From assembly GCF_021018895.1 (NCBI RefSeq), contig NC_079386.1:11959835-12023834 (forward strand): DNA of 64,000 nt. The letters run 5' to 3'. Each line of letters starts with the position of its first letter. Positions within the stretch are counted from its first letter, which is position 1. Origin of the DNA: Seriola aureovittata (lineage: Eukaryota; Chordata; Actinopteri; Carangiformes; Carangidae). The translations under genes were made by a program, and so were the position numbers. This document shows, in pieces, positions 53,050 to 63,300 of the stretch. The notes beneath the pieces were generated by a model. It worked only from the letters and a program-made list of their open reading frames with translations. It made no database searches and had not been told where the DNA came from.

Positions 53050-53240
53050 CAGCGAATGGCATTTGATCAGTTAGTCGATAAACTGACGGAAAAGTCATTG
53101 GTGACGAATATCTGATGGTTCCCGCCTCTTAAATGTGAGAATTCGCTACAGACCAGATGATTAATTGATCAATCGATAGAATAACAGGCAGATTAATACG
53201 CAAGTAAACATTTAAGATGTTAAGATGATCTTATATCTGC
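53050..53240. repeat. Probable relic of the GATTAAT/CGAT-type fish repeat
   Basis: TCAGTTAGTCGATAAACTGA, GATTAATTGATCAATCGATA and intervening AT-rich text resemble the tail of an abundant teleost repeat. The copy is short and diverged; low confidence. Confidence 0.35.
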
Positions 53241-54129
53241 TTAGAACTACATTACCCTGTGTAACAGTGCGCTTTAAACCACTTATAATATGTTTATATA
53301 AATGTTAACTGAGAGGTTAGAATAAAGTGTTACCACTGACACGTGCAGCTGCCCCCTTGGACGTTGTATTATTTACCTTAAGTGTTATTATTGATGCTAA
53401 AGCTAATATGTTTGATATGTGGTCAGTGTCTTTGACCCCGTCGGGTTACAGAATGTTCCACAGTGCAAGCTAATGCTACTGTACCACCCCCCCCCCTCCC
53501 CCCCATAGCCCACGCAACACACTGATTATCATTAGCTTTCCACATAATGCCTGCAGCAAGCAAGCAAGCGATTGTCTGCATGTGTTTTGACAGTTTTACA
53601 GCATTTAGCTGTGTCTCTGAGTCATCAAACCACCCTGATTAAAGACGAACATGATGTCAAATTCCTAAATAATACGACCTAATTGGTATCAATTAGTGGT
53701 AGCAGCCGCCGCTGCTGGCAAAATCCCTTCCCAGAAGAAATGCCAGTATACAGCCATGCCTGCTGGAGATGTGGCACAGCAAGCTGTTCTGTAAATAGGC
53801 ACATGTGGGTGAATGGGTGGCAAAAGGAAAGCTACAAAAACAAGTATGTACAGTCTTGCTGGTGTGTGCGTTCCCAAGTTTTAAAATCTGTGTTTGGGAC
53901 AAAGTTGTGGGCGGTCGAAGAGCACAATGTGAAGTATCGGAAATGTCAAAGGTTAATCTGCTGCCGGGCCAGATGCCACACATCTATAATGTGTAAGATA
54001 AACAGAGAGAGGGCCTAGAACATGCATGCATCCGCTCATGCACAAACACAGCCTGTAAAATGTACACAATTTGCAATTCCTACCTTCCTAAAGGTCAAAA
54101 AGAGTGTCACTGCTTATAATTCAAACCGA

Positions 54130-54131
<2 letters not shown>

Positions 54132-54170
<39 letters not shown>
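54132..54170 (+). repeat. (CA)19 microsatellite
   Basis: Uninterrupted CA units. Confidence 0.95.
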
Positions 54171-54172
<2 letters not shown>

Positions 54173-55316
54173 AGAAACACAAGGATATCTCTTACCAACT
54201 TTGGCAAACCTTCGCTAAAATGAAGTCACATCTATGTATATTGGCTGTGAGCAGGTTACATCTGGTTCCAGTTGATTCAGTTGGGTTTGGCAAAAATGTG
54301 TTCACCATTTTCTCGGAAAGGTCTGTAATCGTATGAATGTGATGTGTTTCATAATCAGGCGCAGCATTCCTTGTGTGCAAAATTCAATTGCCGGCAAGTT
54401 TTTTTTTTTTTTTTTCGGGACATGGGGAAAGAATGTGCTCCAGCGCTGGAGTTATTATGCATGGATTTGTGTATGTGCCCCAACTGTGAGATAGGAGGAG
54501 GATCTGGTGGTAGTGAGAGACGGCGTTTGCACATAAAGTATGGTATGTTTGGCGAACACATGAATGAATGCATGAGCGGCCCCAGCTTGGTGTCAGCCTA
54601 CAGAATGTGTGAACACCTGAATGTGTGTTTTTCCTTTTTCTTCTTCCTCTTTTTTTTTCAGAATTCTGCTTGTTTGCGCTTTCACAACAAATTCCTTGAA
54701 GTGAGAAAAAAAAAAAAAAAGGAAAAAAGAATGCCTTCATTCTCTGGCTTTCTCAGTGTTCCTCTCAGATATACTCATGCCGCAGCATATGCACATACAT
54801 ATACACACACTTGTCCCTCACAGTGGTCTTCTTTGGATGCTCAGCCCACATTCAGGGATCAGGAAATGTGCAAATAAATAAATAAACACTTGCAGTCATC
54901 AAGTACGATTATTGGCATCCCTCGCTAGCTTGCCCCTCCCATGCTGTAGACCTCACACTGGGACAGACATGGCACCCACTGTGTCCCAGTGCTGCACACC
55001 TGATGTTTCCAGCACGCACCACCGAGAGTAATTCCTCTCTCTGCGCGCAACCTGTTCGGCTCATCTTCCTTCTTCTTTCGATCACACGCAGAATCCAAAC
55101 GGCGTGACAAAAGGGAGGAAAGTTACAAAGAGACGGGAGAGCGGGAGGGAGACGTGGGAGGGACAGATCCGGGGAGGAGGTGGGAAGCGGAGAGAGGAGG
55201 GGAAACAAGAAGAAGACAGAATGCCTGGGAGGAAAGGAGGGACGGAGGGAAGGAGGGAGCTTGAGGGCTGGAGGCTTTGGCTGAGTGCCTTGGAGGTGTT
55301 TAATTGTCTTCATTGA

Positions 55317-55319
<3 letters not shown>

Positions 55320-55380
<61 letters not shown>
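55320..55380 (+). repeat. C30-(AC)15 compound repeat
   Basis: Thirty C residues joined directly to about 15 AC units. Confidence 0.95.
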
Positions 55381-55384
<4 letters not shown>

Positions 55385-56285
55385 TGCTACCTGACACACA
55401 TTCCCCAGCCAAGAACTGATTACATCGTGAGGGGTGTGGGAAGGAACGAAAAAGACATGGAAAAAAAAAAAAACAGTAGGTGCTTTCCTAATTAACAGCT
55501 GTCGAAGAAAGCGATTTTATTCCGAACATAACAAATGCCTGTGCCATTTGGAGACGAGCCAAATTGCTAGTCGCCGCTTCATTGCACCTAAAAAGGCACA
55601 AAATGCACATGGCAGCGCTTATGACTATAGGCCCTCATTGAAAACACAGTCATGTCTCTGCAGCGCCATGAAAAGCCATTCTGCTTTCCCGCTCCCTCCC
55701 TCCTACAAGTGCTGGCTCGCGCTTTATCAGCTGTGCATCCAAATTGCAGAAAACAATGCAGAAAAAACAACAGACAGGGCACTTTTTGAAGCGAAAATCG
55801 ACACACGTATGGCATTCCCCCTCCGAAACAATATGGCCGCCTTACTTGAGTGTGTGTGTGTGTGTGTGTGTAGCAAGTACTTCACAGCAACACCTTCTTA
55901 TTTACTGGCTTTTCTTCACTGTAAGAATGTACATATGCGGCGCAAAATAAAGCGAGTGCACTTCTTCTCTGTCGAACCAAATGGCCGTCATGGCGGAGCG
56001 ATGCTTCTCCGTGTAAGCCAGCTGAATGGCTTTTTTAATCTCTGTCAGGAGTGGGTGTCAGTGCGCCTCTAGCTACACAAAACACCGCAGCAACAATTCC
56101 ATTATCTACACTCTGACTTTCCACAATGTGTCTGTGTGTTTGTGTGTCTGCACATACACATACATACATCAGCTCTAGTTTATTTCTGGCAGTTTCCTCT
56201 AGAACTTACAGCAGCAAGAGTGATATTAGATGAGATGTTGAACAATTGTCTCCTCCCCTTCTTCTGTATTATTATTTAAGATGAT

Positions 56286-56533
56286 TTAAATGGTCAGTTC
56301 GCCCAAATCACGAAAAAAAAATCTTCAGTGAAATTTCTACCGCTTCCAACCAAAACTGGACTTTGTTTCTGGACAGATTTACTGCTACATTCATTGATTA
56401 TGTATCTTTGCATCGGGTTGGCTGACTTAGAAAAAGCCTAGATAAATAAAACCAGAGCTCTCTGTATGAGCAAATCCAATACGGGTGAATGTGAAATAGC
56501 TTCTTTGGCGAGTTGGATGAACTGATCCTTTAA
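56286..56533. mobile_element. MITE candidate with TTAA ends
   Basis: Left end TTAAATGGTCAGTTCGCCC (56286-56304) and right end GGATGAACTGATCCTTTAA (56515-56533) form imperfect inverted repeats (about 17 of 21 positions over the full ends). The ends carry TTAA. The unit is 248 bp, non-coding and AT-rich. The left-end text TGGTCAGTTCGCCCAAATCAC matches a repeat end that I recall as common in fish genomes. Class (piggyBac-type or other) is inferred only from TTAA. Confidence 0.55.
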
Positions 56534-57686
56534 CGGGAAACATAAAATTTGAAATCCCCCGCAGATTCTCTGGGCCTGTCTTGTTTCCTGTCGAGAGCAG
56601 GTATCCTTCACTTTTAATTCTGTCAGTGTGGTGCGTGTTACAGGAGTTAGGACTGCACTGGGTGGGCTCTACAGTTCATGTGTGCCCATGTGGAGAGACA
56701 GAGAGGAAGACAGGACCGTGGATGTGACACTGGGGTATGATTTGAATACCTGCCCGCTCTGGCTGAGCAGTGATCAATCATCTCTCTGTCAACCCCCGCC
56801 ACTCCCTGCTGGCAACTTCTCCATGCATGTAACCCCCCCTCCCCCCTCTCCCTCACTTTTTCCTTCTGTTTCCCATTCTCTGTCTCTCTCCTGTTTGCTT
56901 TTTTTATTAATTTTCTCTATCTCCTGGTCTCTTTCCAAACTCCTATCCTTCGATCCTCTTCTGGGCTCCCATGCGGTGTGTTACTCATTTACTCTTGCCT
57001 CACCATGCCTCCCTCCCTCTACTTTCCCTTCAGTGCTCTCTCTCACATCATCTCACCAGGCCTTCTTGTTCTTTCTGTCTCCCTTGCTGTCGCCTTGCCT
57101 GAGGATGTCATGAAGAGAGAAGGGGCGAGGGGGGTGAGGGACAGATGGAAATATATATGAGGGAGACACGGCAGAGGACCGCGGGCAAACACAGAATACA
57201 AACCCTGCTGCAAAATATACAAGCATCCAACGCCTTTATGCACTTTTCAGATGCGGCTGATTATTATTATTTTGTTTCTGTCCTGATTTTAATTCTCTAA
57301 TAAATGTTGTAGTGTTTTTAACTCGTGCTCACACATGGACTGTGACCTTGGGGGAAGGCGAGGGGGAGAAAAGCATGTGTAACATGCTGATTGATAGCAC
57401 GAGCGCCTTCCGCTGGGTGATTTTTCACTAAACCGCTCTCTGCCGGGTGGTGATGGGCACAACACACAAACACACACACACGTGCGCACACACACGCGCA
57501 CACACACGCGCACACACACACACTCCCATCTCTCCACCAAGTTGGGGGAAATCAGACCTAAGACCAGCGCTGCTGCCGCTCTGCTCTTGAAATATGAATG
57601 GTTTTAATTAAACAAACTCGCTTTGCCATCTGGCCGTACAATTGGGCTTGCCTAATGAACAGAGTTGCACACAAACACACCGCGCT

Positions 57687-57724
57687 GCACACACACACAA
57701 CACACACACACACACACACACACA
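57687..57724 (+). repeat. (CA)n microsatellite
   Basis: CA units with one AA interruption. Confidence 0.9.
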
Positions 57725-57855
57725 TTATTAACCGGGCTAAGCAGCATTCCAACGGGCGAAGCTTCAGAAATGGAGAGAAACAACAACAATGAAGTGATCT
57801 AGTGAGGTGCTTCACAAAGCTGGAAAATGATGCAGTGCCTCATTGTGCTGAATGA

Positions 57856-57858
<3 letters not shown>

Positions 57859-57889
<31 letters not shown>
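57859..57889 (+). repeat. (GT)15 microsatellite
   Basis: Uninterrupted GT units; opposite polarity to the CA run 135 bp before it. Confidence 0.95.
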
Positions 57890-57890
<1 letters not shown>

Positions 57891-58234
57891 ACGTGTGTGT
57901 TTGTTTGTGTGAGTGAAGGACGGCTAAGTGACTTCTTTATGTGACTGAACATAGGTTTCTGCGTGTACAATTGTCAACAACTCACTCTCGTCTGTCCACC
58001 TTTTGTTTGTACCTCGAGCTCGTGTGTGTGTGTGTGTGTGTGTGTTTGTGTGCGTTAGCAAAAGCTCTGACAGCGTCTGTGCTCACCGGCTTCCTGACTG
58101 ATAACTGCTGTGATGCGCCACTTGTCTGTCCTACTCTATTGAGCCGGCTAGCCAACACTAAATGATGATGTTTGTAATCCAATGGTGGTACCCCAAGATT
58201 TCTCAGCAGGAGAGACAGGAGAGAGATAGAGTCT

Positions 58235-58235
<1 letters not shown>

Positions 58236-58291
<56 letters not shown>
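58236..58291 (+). repeat. (GT)28 microsatellite
   Basis: The longest dinucleotide run in the window. Confidence 0.95.
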
Positions 58292-58292
<1 letters not shown>

Positions 58293-58669
58293 TGTGTCGC
58301 TGTGTGTTTGTTTGTGTGCTGGGAGGGGGGGGGTTTGTCTGGCAGCCAAAGCACAGAAACGTGGGAGGCATGCTAACGTTAGCAGCCAGTAGGACGTGCT
58401 ATTACTCTCTTAGAAGCTACAATAAATTTGCACTGTTCATCTGTCTTTGCAGCCAGCATGAGCGGAATCAGGCGTCAGCCGCTGTGTGATGCACTCAGTG
58501 ATGTAGTGGTAAATAAAAAGTTGAGTAAACTAATGTATAGCCTCCTGTCTGTGGGTGATCATCAAGCGGTACAAATGGCCCCTGCCATATGAGAAAAAAT
58601 ACTCCCCTTTCCTGTAAAGTTTTTCTCTTTAAAACTAATTTAAAGTGGCTAGACTCTGATTTATTTAAT

Positions 58670-58700
<31 letters not shown>

Positions 58701-59940
58701 TGCCCACACAGAGCATGTTAGCTTTGCTCATCTATGTATAGCATAGCCACTGGCAGCCCAGCACGTATCATCATATATAGGCTCATGGTGGAATTCAAGA
58801 AAGTGAAGCTAAAGTAAAAAGGTTATGGCTATAGTATATTAGCATTTTCTTCTATATAAAAAAAAAAAACAACCCAACAATAAATAATGATTCATGCTAT
58901 GGATTAAATAGGATAAATCCTTGACATCATGACCTACAGCAGGAAGCACAGCACACCGCGTAGCTGCACTGATGTACTCAACAATGATATTACATCTCCA
59001 GCGCCGGGAGCTGCTCTGATTCGCGCGGAGGTTTCACATGAAAACACCTCAGACACCTCACTCAGTGATGAAAGGGCAATGTGGAAGCATGTTATTTTGA
59101 GGTGCACTTGAACTAACACGGCAAAAAAATTGGAAAAATCCACCCCCAACCCCCACCCCGGCGATGAGAGAGATCAATAATGGAGCACAAGTCTTTGACC
59201 CACCGATAACACTGTACATCTGGAAGAGAGCTCTTTGCCATCCATAACGGCCTAATCGGGTGTTTGACTCCAAACACTCAGCGTTTATGAATATCTGATG
59301 AGCGCTGGGGTAAGCTCATGAATAAGTGAGGGGCCCAGCTGTGCATCAAAAAGATCAAGACTTCATGAAAAGTGCCATAGCTGAGCGATACATGGAGCTA
59401 GGTGCTGTTCAAGAATTAGGGTCAAAATTGATTTGCTTCTTCTTCTTAAAAAGGTATTTCAGCTATATTTGTAAAGATACAGCAGGAATCCTCATAGGCT
59501 CCTGTCTTGTTTCAGCCTACTGAAACCAGGTCTATGAAGATGAAACTACAGAGGAGTCTTGTCTGGTAGTTTGAGCTGTGTGTAATGGGTCAAGAATGTG
59601 TTGATATTCCCGTGGTGACCCCAAACACTCCCTGTTCTGAGTTGGTTCTGGAAGAATCTGTCTTGGACAGAGAGGTTGTTTTTTTTTTTTCTTTTCTTTT
59701 TCTCTTTTGACACTCCCCATGGAAAGAAGTCAACCAATAGAAAATAATAAAGTTCGAAACCTGACCTTGATGAAGGAGATGAAGAAAAAGAAAACACTGT
59801 CCCCCGGCACATCTGTGCAGGGTGGAAGGAAAGGAAGGATGAGGAGCGGGAGGCAGAGAAGGGAAAAACACAAGTTTGTGTGTATGTGTGTGTTGTCTTC
59901 ATGTGTGTCTGTCTGAGTCGATGTTAGTACGGATGCCTGC

Positions 59941-59943
<3 letters not shown>

Positions 59944-59979
<36 letters not shown>
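59944..59979 (+). repeat. (GT)n microsatellite
   Basis: Uninterrupted GT units to 59978. Confidence 0.95.
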
Positions 59980-59985
<6 letters not shown>

Positions 59986-60107
59986 GGGGCAGAGGGAGTT
60001 CTTGTGTGCGTGCATTCATGTGTGCGAGACAGACGAGCAGCTGCAGTGGAGGACGATTGTTCCTGCACATTGTGTGAACATCGATTGACAACAAGCGAGT
60101 CAGAGCT

Positions 60108-60127
60108 GGGGGGGGGGGGGGGGGGGG
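60108..60127 (+). repeat. G20 homopolymer
   Basis: Twenty consecutive G residues. Confidence 0.95.
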
Positions 60128-60683
60128 TAGAAGCACGGAATCAAAAAAAAGGACAGATTAGCCTTTGTCCGTGTTTCACCCCGACACAAAGCGACGGCAA
60201 TCAAACATGATGAGTCAGTACCGCGGTGAACGAGGAACAGAAATCAAATCTTCCGATTGACAGTTTTCAGACTGACACTCATACTTCTAAACAGCAAGGT
60301 CAGGATTTGTAAAGTCTTGAATTGACCCCCCCCTTACATCTTTCCACCCCCCCCTTTCTTTTCTAAAAAAGACTCGCCAGGAATCATCATCATCACATCA
60401 CGCACGTAAATGTCTGCAATTACCTGTCGCTAATGATGCCACTGAGCGCCACAGCAGGCCATCTGCTAACTTTTTCTTTTTTTTTTTTGTTCTCCCTCTT
60501 TCCTTAAAGAGCTCAGGCTTCATGTATAGAGCGAAATGCAGGCGCTGACGGTGTCTGCATATACACCCTGGCTACAACAAGAGGGAGCGCTAATGACTGT
60601 AGTTAGCGTCCCTCAAGAGGCTGGAGCAGTTTGCCAATATTTGCCCTAACCTTAGATGATTGCGTTTTACTTTACACGCCGGT

Positions 60684-60745
60684 GTTTAGCCGATGCCCTC
60701 ATCCAGAGCGACCTTGCATAAGTGAGCGAGCAGGGTCCCAGCGTC
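60684..60745 (+). repeat. Short copy of a teleost repeat tail
   Basis: TTTAGCCGATGCCCTCATCC followed by AGAGCGACCTTGCATAAGTG resembles the frequent TTTAGCxGATGCTTTTATCC-AGCGACTTACA block in fish interspersed repeats. The rest of the element is not recognisable. Confidence 0.4.
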
Positions 60746-62075
60746 CGCACTGAAGGGCAGATTAACAGAAAATATACAGATGTTTTTTTTTCTTCTTCTT
60801 GGGTTGAATAACAAGATCTAGACCAATAACAGTCTCTCAGACAACAAGGCCACCCTGTTGCCCACCTAAATCCAGATCATATCACCTCATAGCCTCCGAG
60901 CACAAACTGGAAGAACTCGGATCGCTGTATTTAATGTGCTGCGAAGGTGTGAGCTTTTTGAGATTTGAGATTAAAAACAATACGTTGAACAAAACGGCGC
61001 CCACATTCGCATGCACTCGCTTGCTTCCAATCTCACTTGTACAGCTGCCTTTCCATCCACATACACATACACATACACATCCACACACACACACACAATA
61101 GTTCAGCTGATCTCACTAAAGATAGCGAGCAGCAGCGGAGCATGTTGTTTCTCTTGGATGGAGGCTGATTCATGAATTGACCTTGACTCTGTTCCTCCAA
61201 CAATTCTCCTCTAAAGCTGCAGTATACTTTGCGATAGCACTCTCTGAAAGCGTGGAAAAGGAGAATTAACAACATGGGCGCACTGAGCTGGAGCCGAAAT
61301 TGACTGGGATTACATTAGCATATATTTTGGGTCAGCGTTGTAATTGTAAAAAATATTCCAAATTTGACAATATTTTATGATACATGAGCTTTTTTTTTTT
61401 TTTTTTTTCGGTATTCAGTATTCCGTTTCGGGGGTTCATTCGTTTCACTATTTATGCTGTGTTTTTGTTTCCCAGGTGGATTCGCTTGACAGGCTGATCA
61501 CAGTTTTGATCTAACTGGGTTTGTCTGGTCTGTGTTGAAAGTAGCAACAAATTGAAATGAGCCTTTTTAACTGGCTCTAACTTGGCAGGTAAACGGGTAC
61601 CTTTTCAATCCACAGATTTTTTTTTTTTTTTTTTTAAATCCACGAGGTAGCCTTATCGGCTCACACCAAAGTGTTTTAAAATCCCTTTTAATCTGCATTA
61701 ATGCCAAGAATTTGAGAGAGGTCATTGTGGACACCTGTGTAACTGCCCGTTTGATGTGGACATCTGTCCGCTTGGCCCAGCTATCTGCCGTACAGGGTCA
61801 TCACATTAAGCGAGACCATTTCACGCCCAGGCTCCACCTTGTGACTATAACACTGATCCGATATAAGTTAAGACATCATCTACCAAACAACTCCATCTAA
61901 AAAGAGAGGATGTGAATCTTTAAGCCATTTGAATATCTTTATCCTAAGCTGCAATGGGAAAGCCTCTGCACTTAGGCTTAGCACTCTCAAGACAGCTCCT
62001 CCTTGTTAAGCATCGCCTCAGACTCCGAGACTATGAATGGGACCATTACCCCCATCTCTCGCTGCACACCCAGAT

Positions 62076-62076
<1 letters not shown>

Positions 62077-62116
<40 letters not shown>
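62077..62116 (+). repeat. (CA)20 microsatellite
   Basis: Uninterrupted CA units. Confidence 0.95.
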
Positions 62117-62121
<5 letters not shown>

Positions 62122-62534
62122 TAGCCTTGGTAGGAAAGTAGCTCAGGCTAGCTGTGAGAAGGTTCTGCAAGGGAGGATGCAGTACTGTACCGAGGGACTG
62201 CTTTTACAATGGGCCTTTTTTTTCTTTCTTTTATTTTTTACATTGCTCCCACTCACTCTCTCTAAACTGCAGTCTTTTCACATTACAACCTACAGAACAT
62301 CAGTTCTATCTCCCAACTGGAACAACATGAGCTCCTTCATAAGGTCCTCAAGCCAAACACACACATCGCAAATCAGCACGGCAGCTCTCCATATAGATTC
62401 TACACTGTTCAAGTGGAGTATTAACCCCCCGTCGTTTCACTTTTTTTTAAACTTTATCTCAAAGAATAGAAGAGAAGACATCCAGATCTTATAGGAAATC
62501 TATCCCCAGTCAAGCTGAAGCGTAGGCACCAAAT

Positions 62535-62567
62535 GGGGGGGGGGGGGGCGGGGGGGGGGGGGGGGGG
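62535..62567 (+). repeat. G14-C-G18 homopolymer tract
   Basis: Two long G-runs separated by one C; C-rich on the transcribed (minus) sense. Confidence 0.95.
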
Positions 62568-63061
62568 CACAAATGAAATTCAAAGGGAATTTGAAAGATA
62601 TCCAAAATGGCTGCCGACTAACAGGAGTAAAAAAAAAAATAGTCTGAAAGGTGTTAATCTAAAACAATGCGTTACATGCAGCACCTTTGATCAAACAAGC
62701 CTGCTGCTTCTGAAGCGGAGCCACAGGCTCCATCATTAAATCCCGCCCCCTCGTCTTCCCATGATGCACATCGGTGGAAGGGCTTTAGCTTTCATAAGAG
62801 TTGCAACGGCTACAACCGCCGCACCACATCACAGCTGACACGCCACAGAGCTAAATAGCCAATGCCAAAAAAAAATCCTCAAGCCAAAAATAATTTAGAA
62901 AAATAACAGAAATACTAACAAGAGAGGAGAGATAACCTCACGTTCCTGCATGTCAGTGAGGCTGTCTACCATTGGCCGTGCTACGTGAATGCTCTAAGGC
63001 AGTATGTGCGTGTGTGTTTCCTGTATCTTAGCGTTTTTCTTAATCTCCTTTCAGTGTTTGC

Positions 63062-63070
63062 CCCTACCAT
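63062..63070 (-). promoter_or_regulatory. Splice donor of the RRVTF exon
   Basis: Minus strand AATG|GTAGGGG. The exon/intron junction lies between 63068 and 63067. Without splicing, translation would continue GRGKH and stop at 63053-63051. Splicing to 9809 is supported because G + AC restores the conserved MENDSRPLP sequence. Confidence 0.85.
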
Positions 63071-63287
63071 TTTCCATGTGCTCTGCCTCACCGACACTGC
63101 CATCCGGCGTTGTCCTCTCGTAGCTGTCCTCGGGCAGGGGGAGGGCGCCCAGCCGGGGGCCCGACGAACTCTTGCTGCTGGGCGTCTCCGACTCGTCCAG
63201 GCCGCTGTCGTAGCAGCTCTGCAGCGATCCCTGCTGGTGAGGGTCCTGGGGCTGGCTCACCACCGAGAAGGTCACTCGGCGAAACGG
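63068..63287 (-). CDS. pcdh7: Internal coding exon of the same protocadherin-7-like gene (RRVTF/CM3 exon)
   Basis: This 220 bp internal exon encodes 73 codons plus one base of the cytoplasmic tail. It starts in phase 0 with PFRRVTFSVVSQPQDPHQ, then SLQSCYDSGLDESETPSS, KSSSGPRLGALPLPEDSY, ERTTPDGSVGEAEHMEN and a final G. RRVTF is the CM3 motif, specific to delta-1 protocadherins (PCDH1, 7, 9, 11). It is an RVxF-type docking site for protein phosphatase 1 alpha, so this exon should carry the PP1-regulating function of the tail. The acceptor is TTCTCTTGTAG ending at 63288. The donor is ATG|GTAGGG with the intron starting at 63067. The remaining single G pairs with AC of the exon at 9809 to make Asp, giving MENDSRPLP in frame. 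The large ectodomain/transmembrane exon is not in the window and must lie beyond 64000. The Ser-rich stretch after DSGLDESE is likely a phosphorylation region (inference). Confidence 0.93.
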
Positions 63288-63300
63288 CTACAAGAGAAAC
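63288..63300 (-). promoter_or_regulatory. Splice acceptor of the RRVTF exon
   Basis: Read on the minus strand the sequence is GTTTCTCTTGTAG followed directly by CCG TTT CGC CGA GTG. It is a short pyrimidine tract with a canonical AG, and it leaves the exon in phase 0, which fits the family reading PFRRVTF. Confidence 0.85.

Larger units (their letters stand above)
48866..56285. other. Intron block, 48.9-56.3 kb
   Basis: Contains a long (GT)n at 49037-49081, CA at 51411-51438, GT at 50763-50780, a TA tract at 51826-51840, (AC)20 at 54132-54170 and the C30-(AC)16 compound at 55320-55380. The rest is unique with GA/CT-rich stretches. No gene seen. Confidence 0.55.
9810..63067 (-). other. pcdh7: Giant phase-1 intron of the pcdh7-like gene (53,258 bp)
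   Basis: The minus-strand donor GTAGGG begins at 63067 and the acceptor ...CTCTGCCTCCTCTAG ends at 9810. The exons on either side join in frame (G|AC, Asp). No coding exon with family resemblance was recognised inside, although an unannotated short cassette exon cannot be excluded by reading. The interior is mostly unique or low-complexity sequence with LINE, Tc1, MITE and SINE-like relics and many CA/GT, GA/CT and homopolymer runs. Very long introns in cytoplasmic-tail regions are known for delta-protocadherins. Confidence 0.88.
56534..63067. other. Intron block adjoining the RRVTF exon
   Basis: A very repeat-rich stretch: CA at 57687-57724, GT at 57859-57889, GT at 58022-58045, GT at 58236-58291, CA at 58674-58700, GT at 59944-59979, G20 at 60108-60127, CA at 62077-62116 and G-runs at 62535-62567. 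No gene seen. Confidence 0.6.

Noticed and set aside
54909..55412. Open frames around the C30-CA tract
   Set aside because: They are translations of a microsatellite and GA-rich tracts; codon order changes when the repeat length changes.
56628..57113. 161-codon plus-strand frame with a hydrophobic LLFLLIFSISWSLSKLL stretch
   Set aside because: The hydrophobic part comes from a CT-rich tract; no family resemblance and no splice or promoter support.
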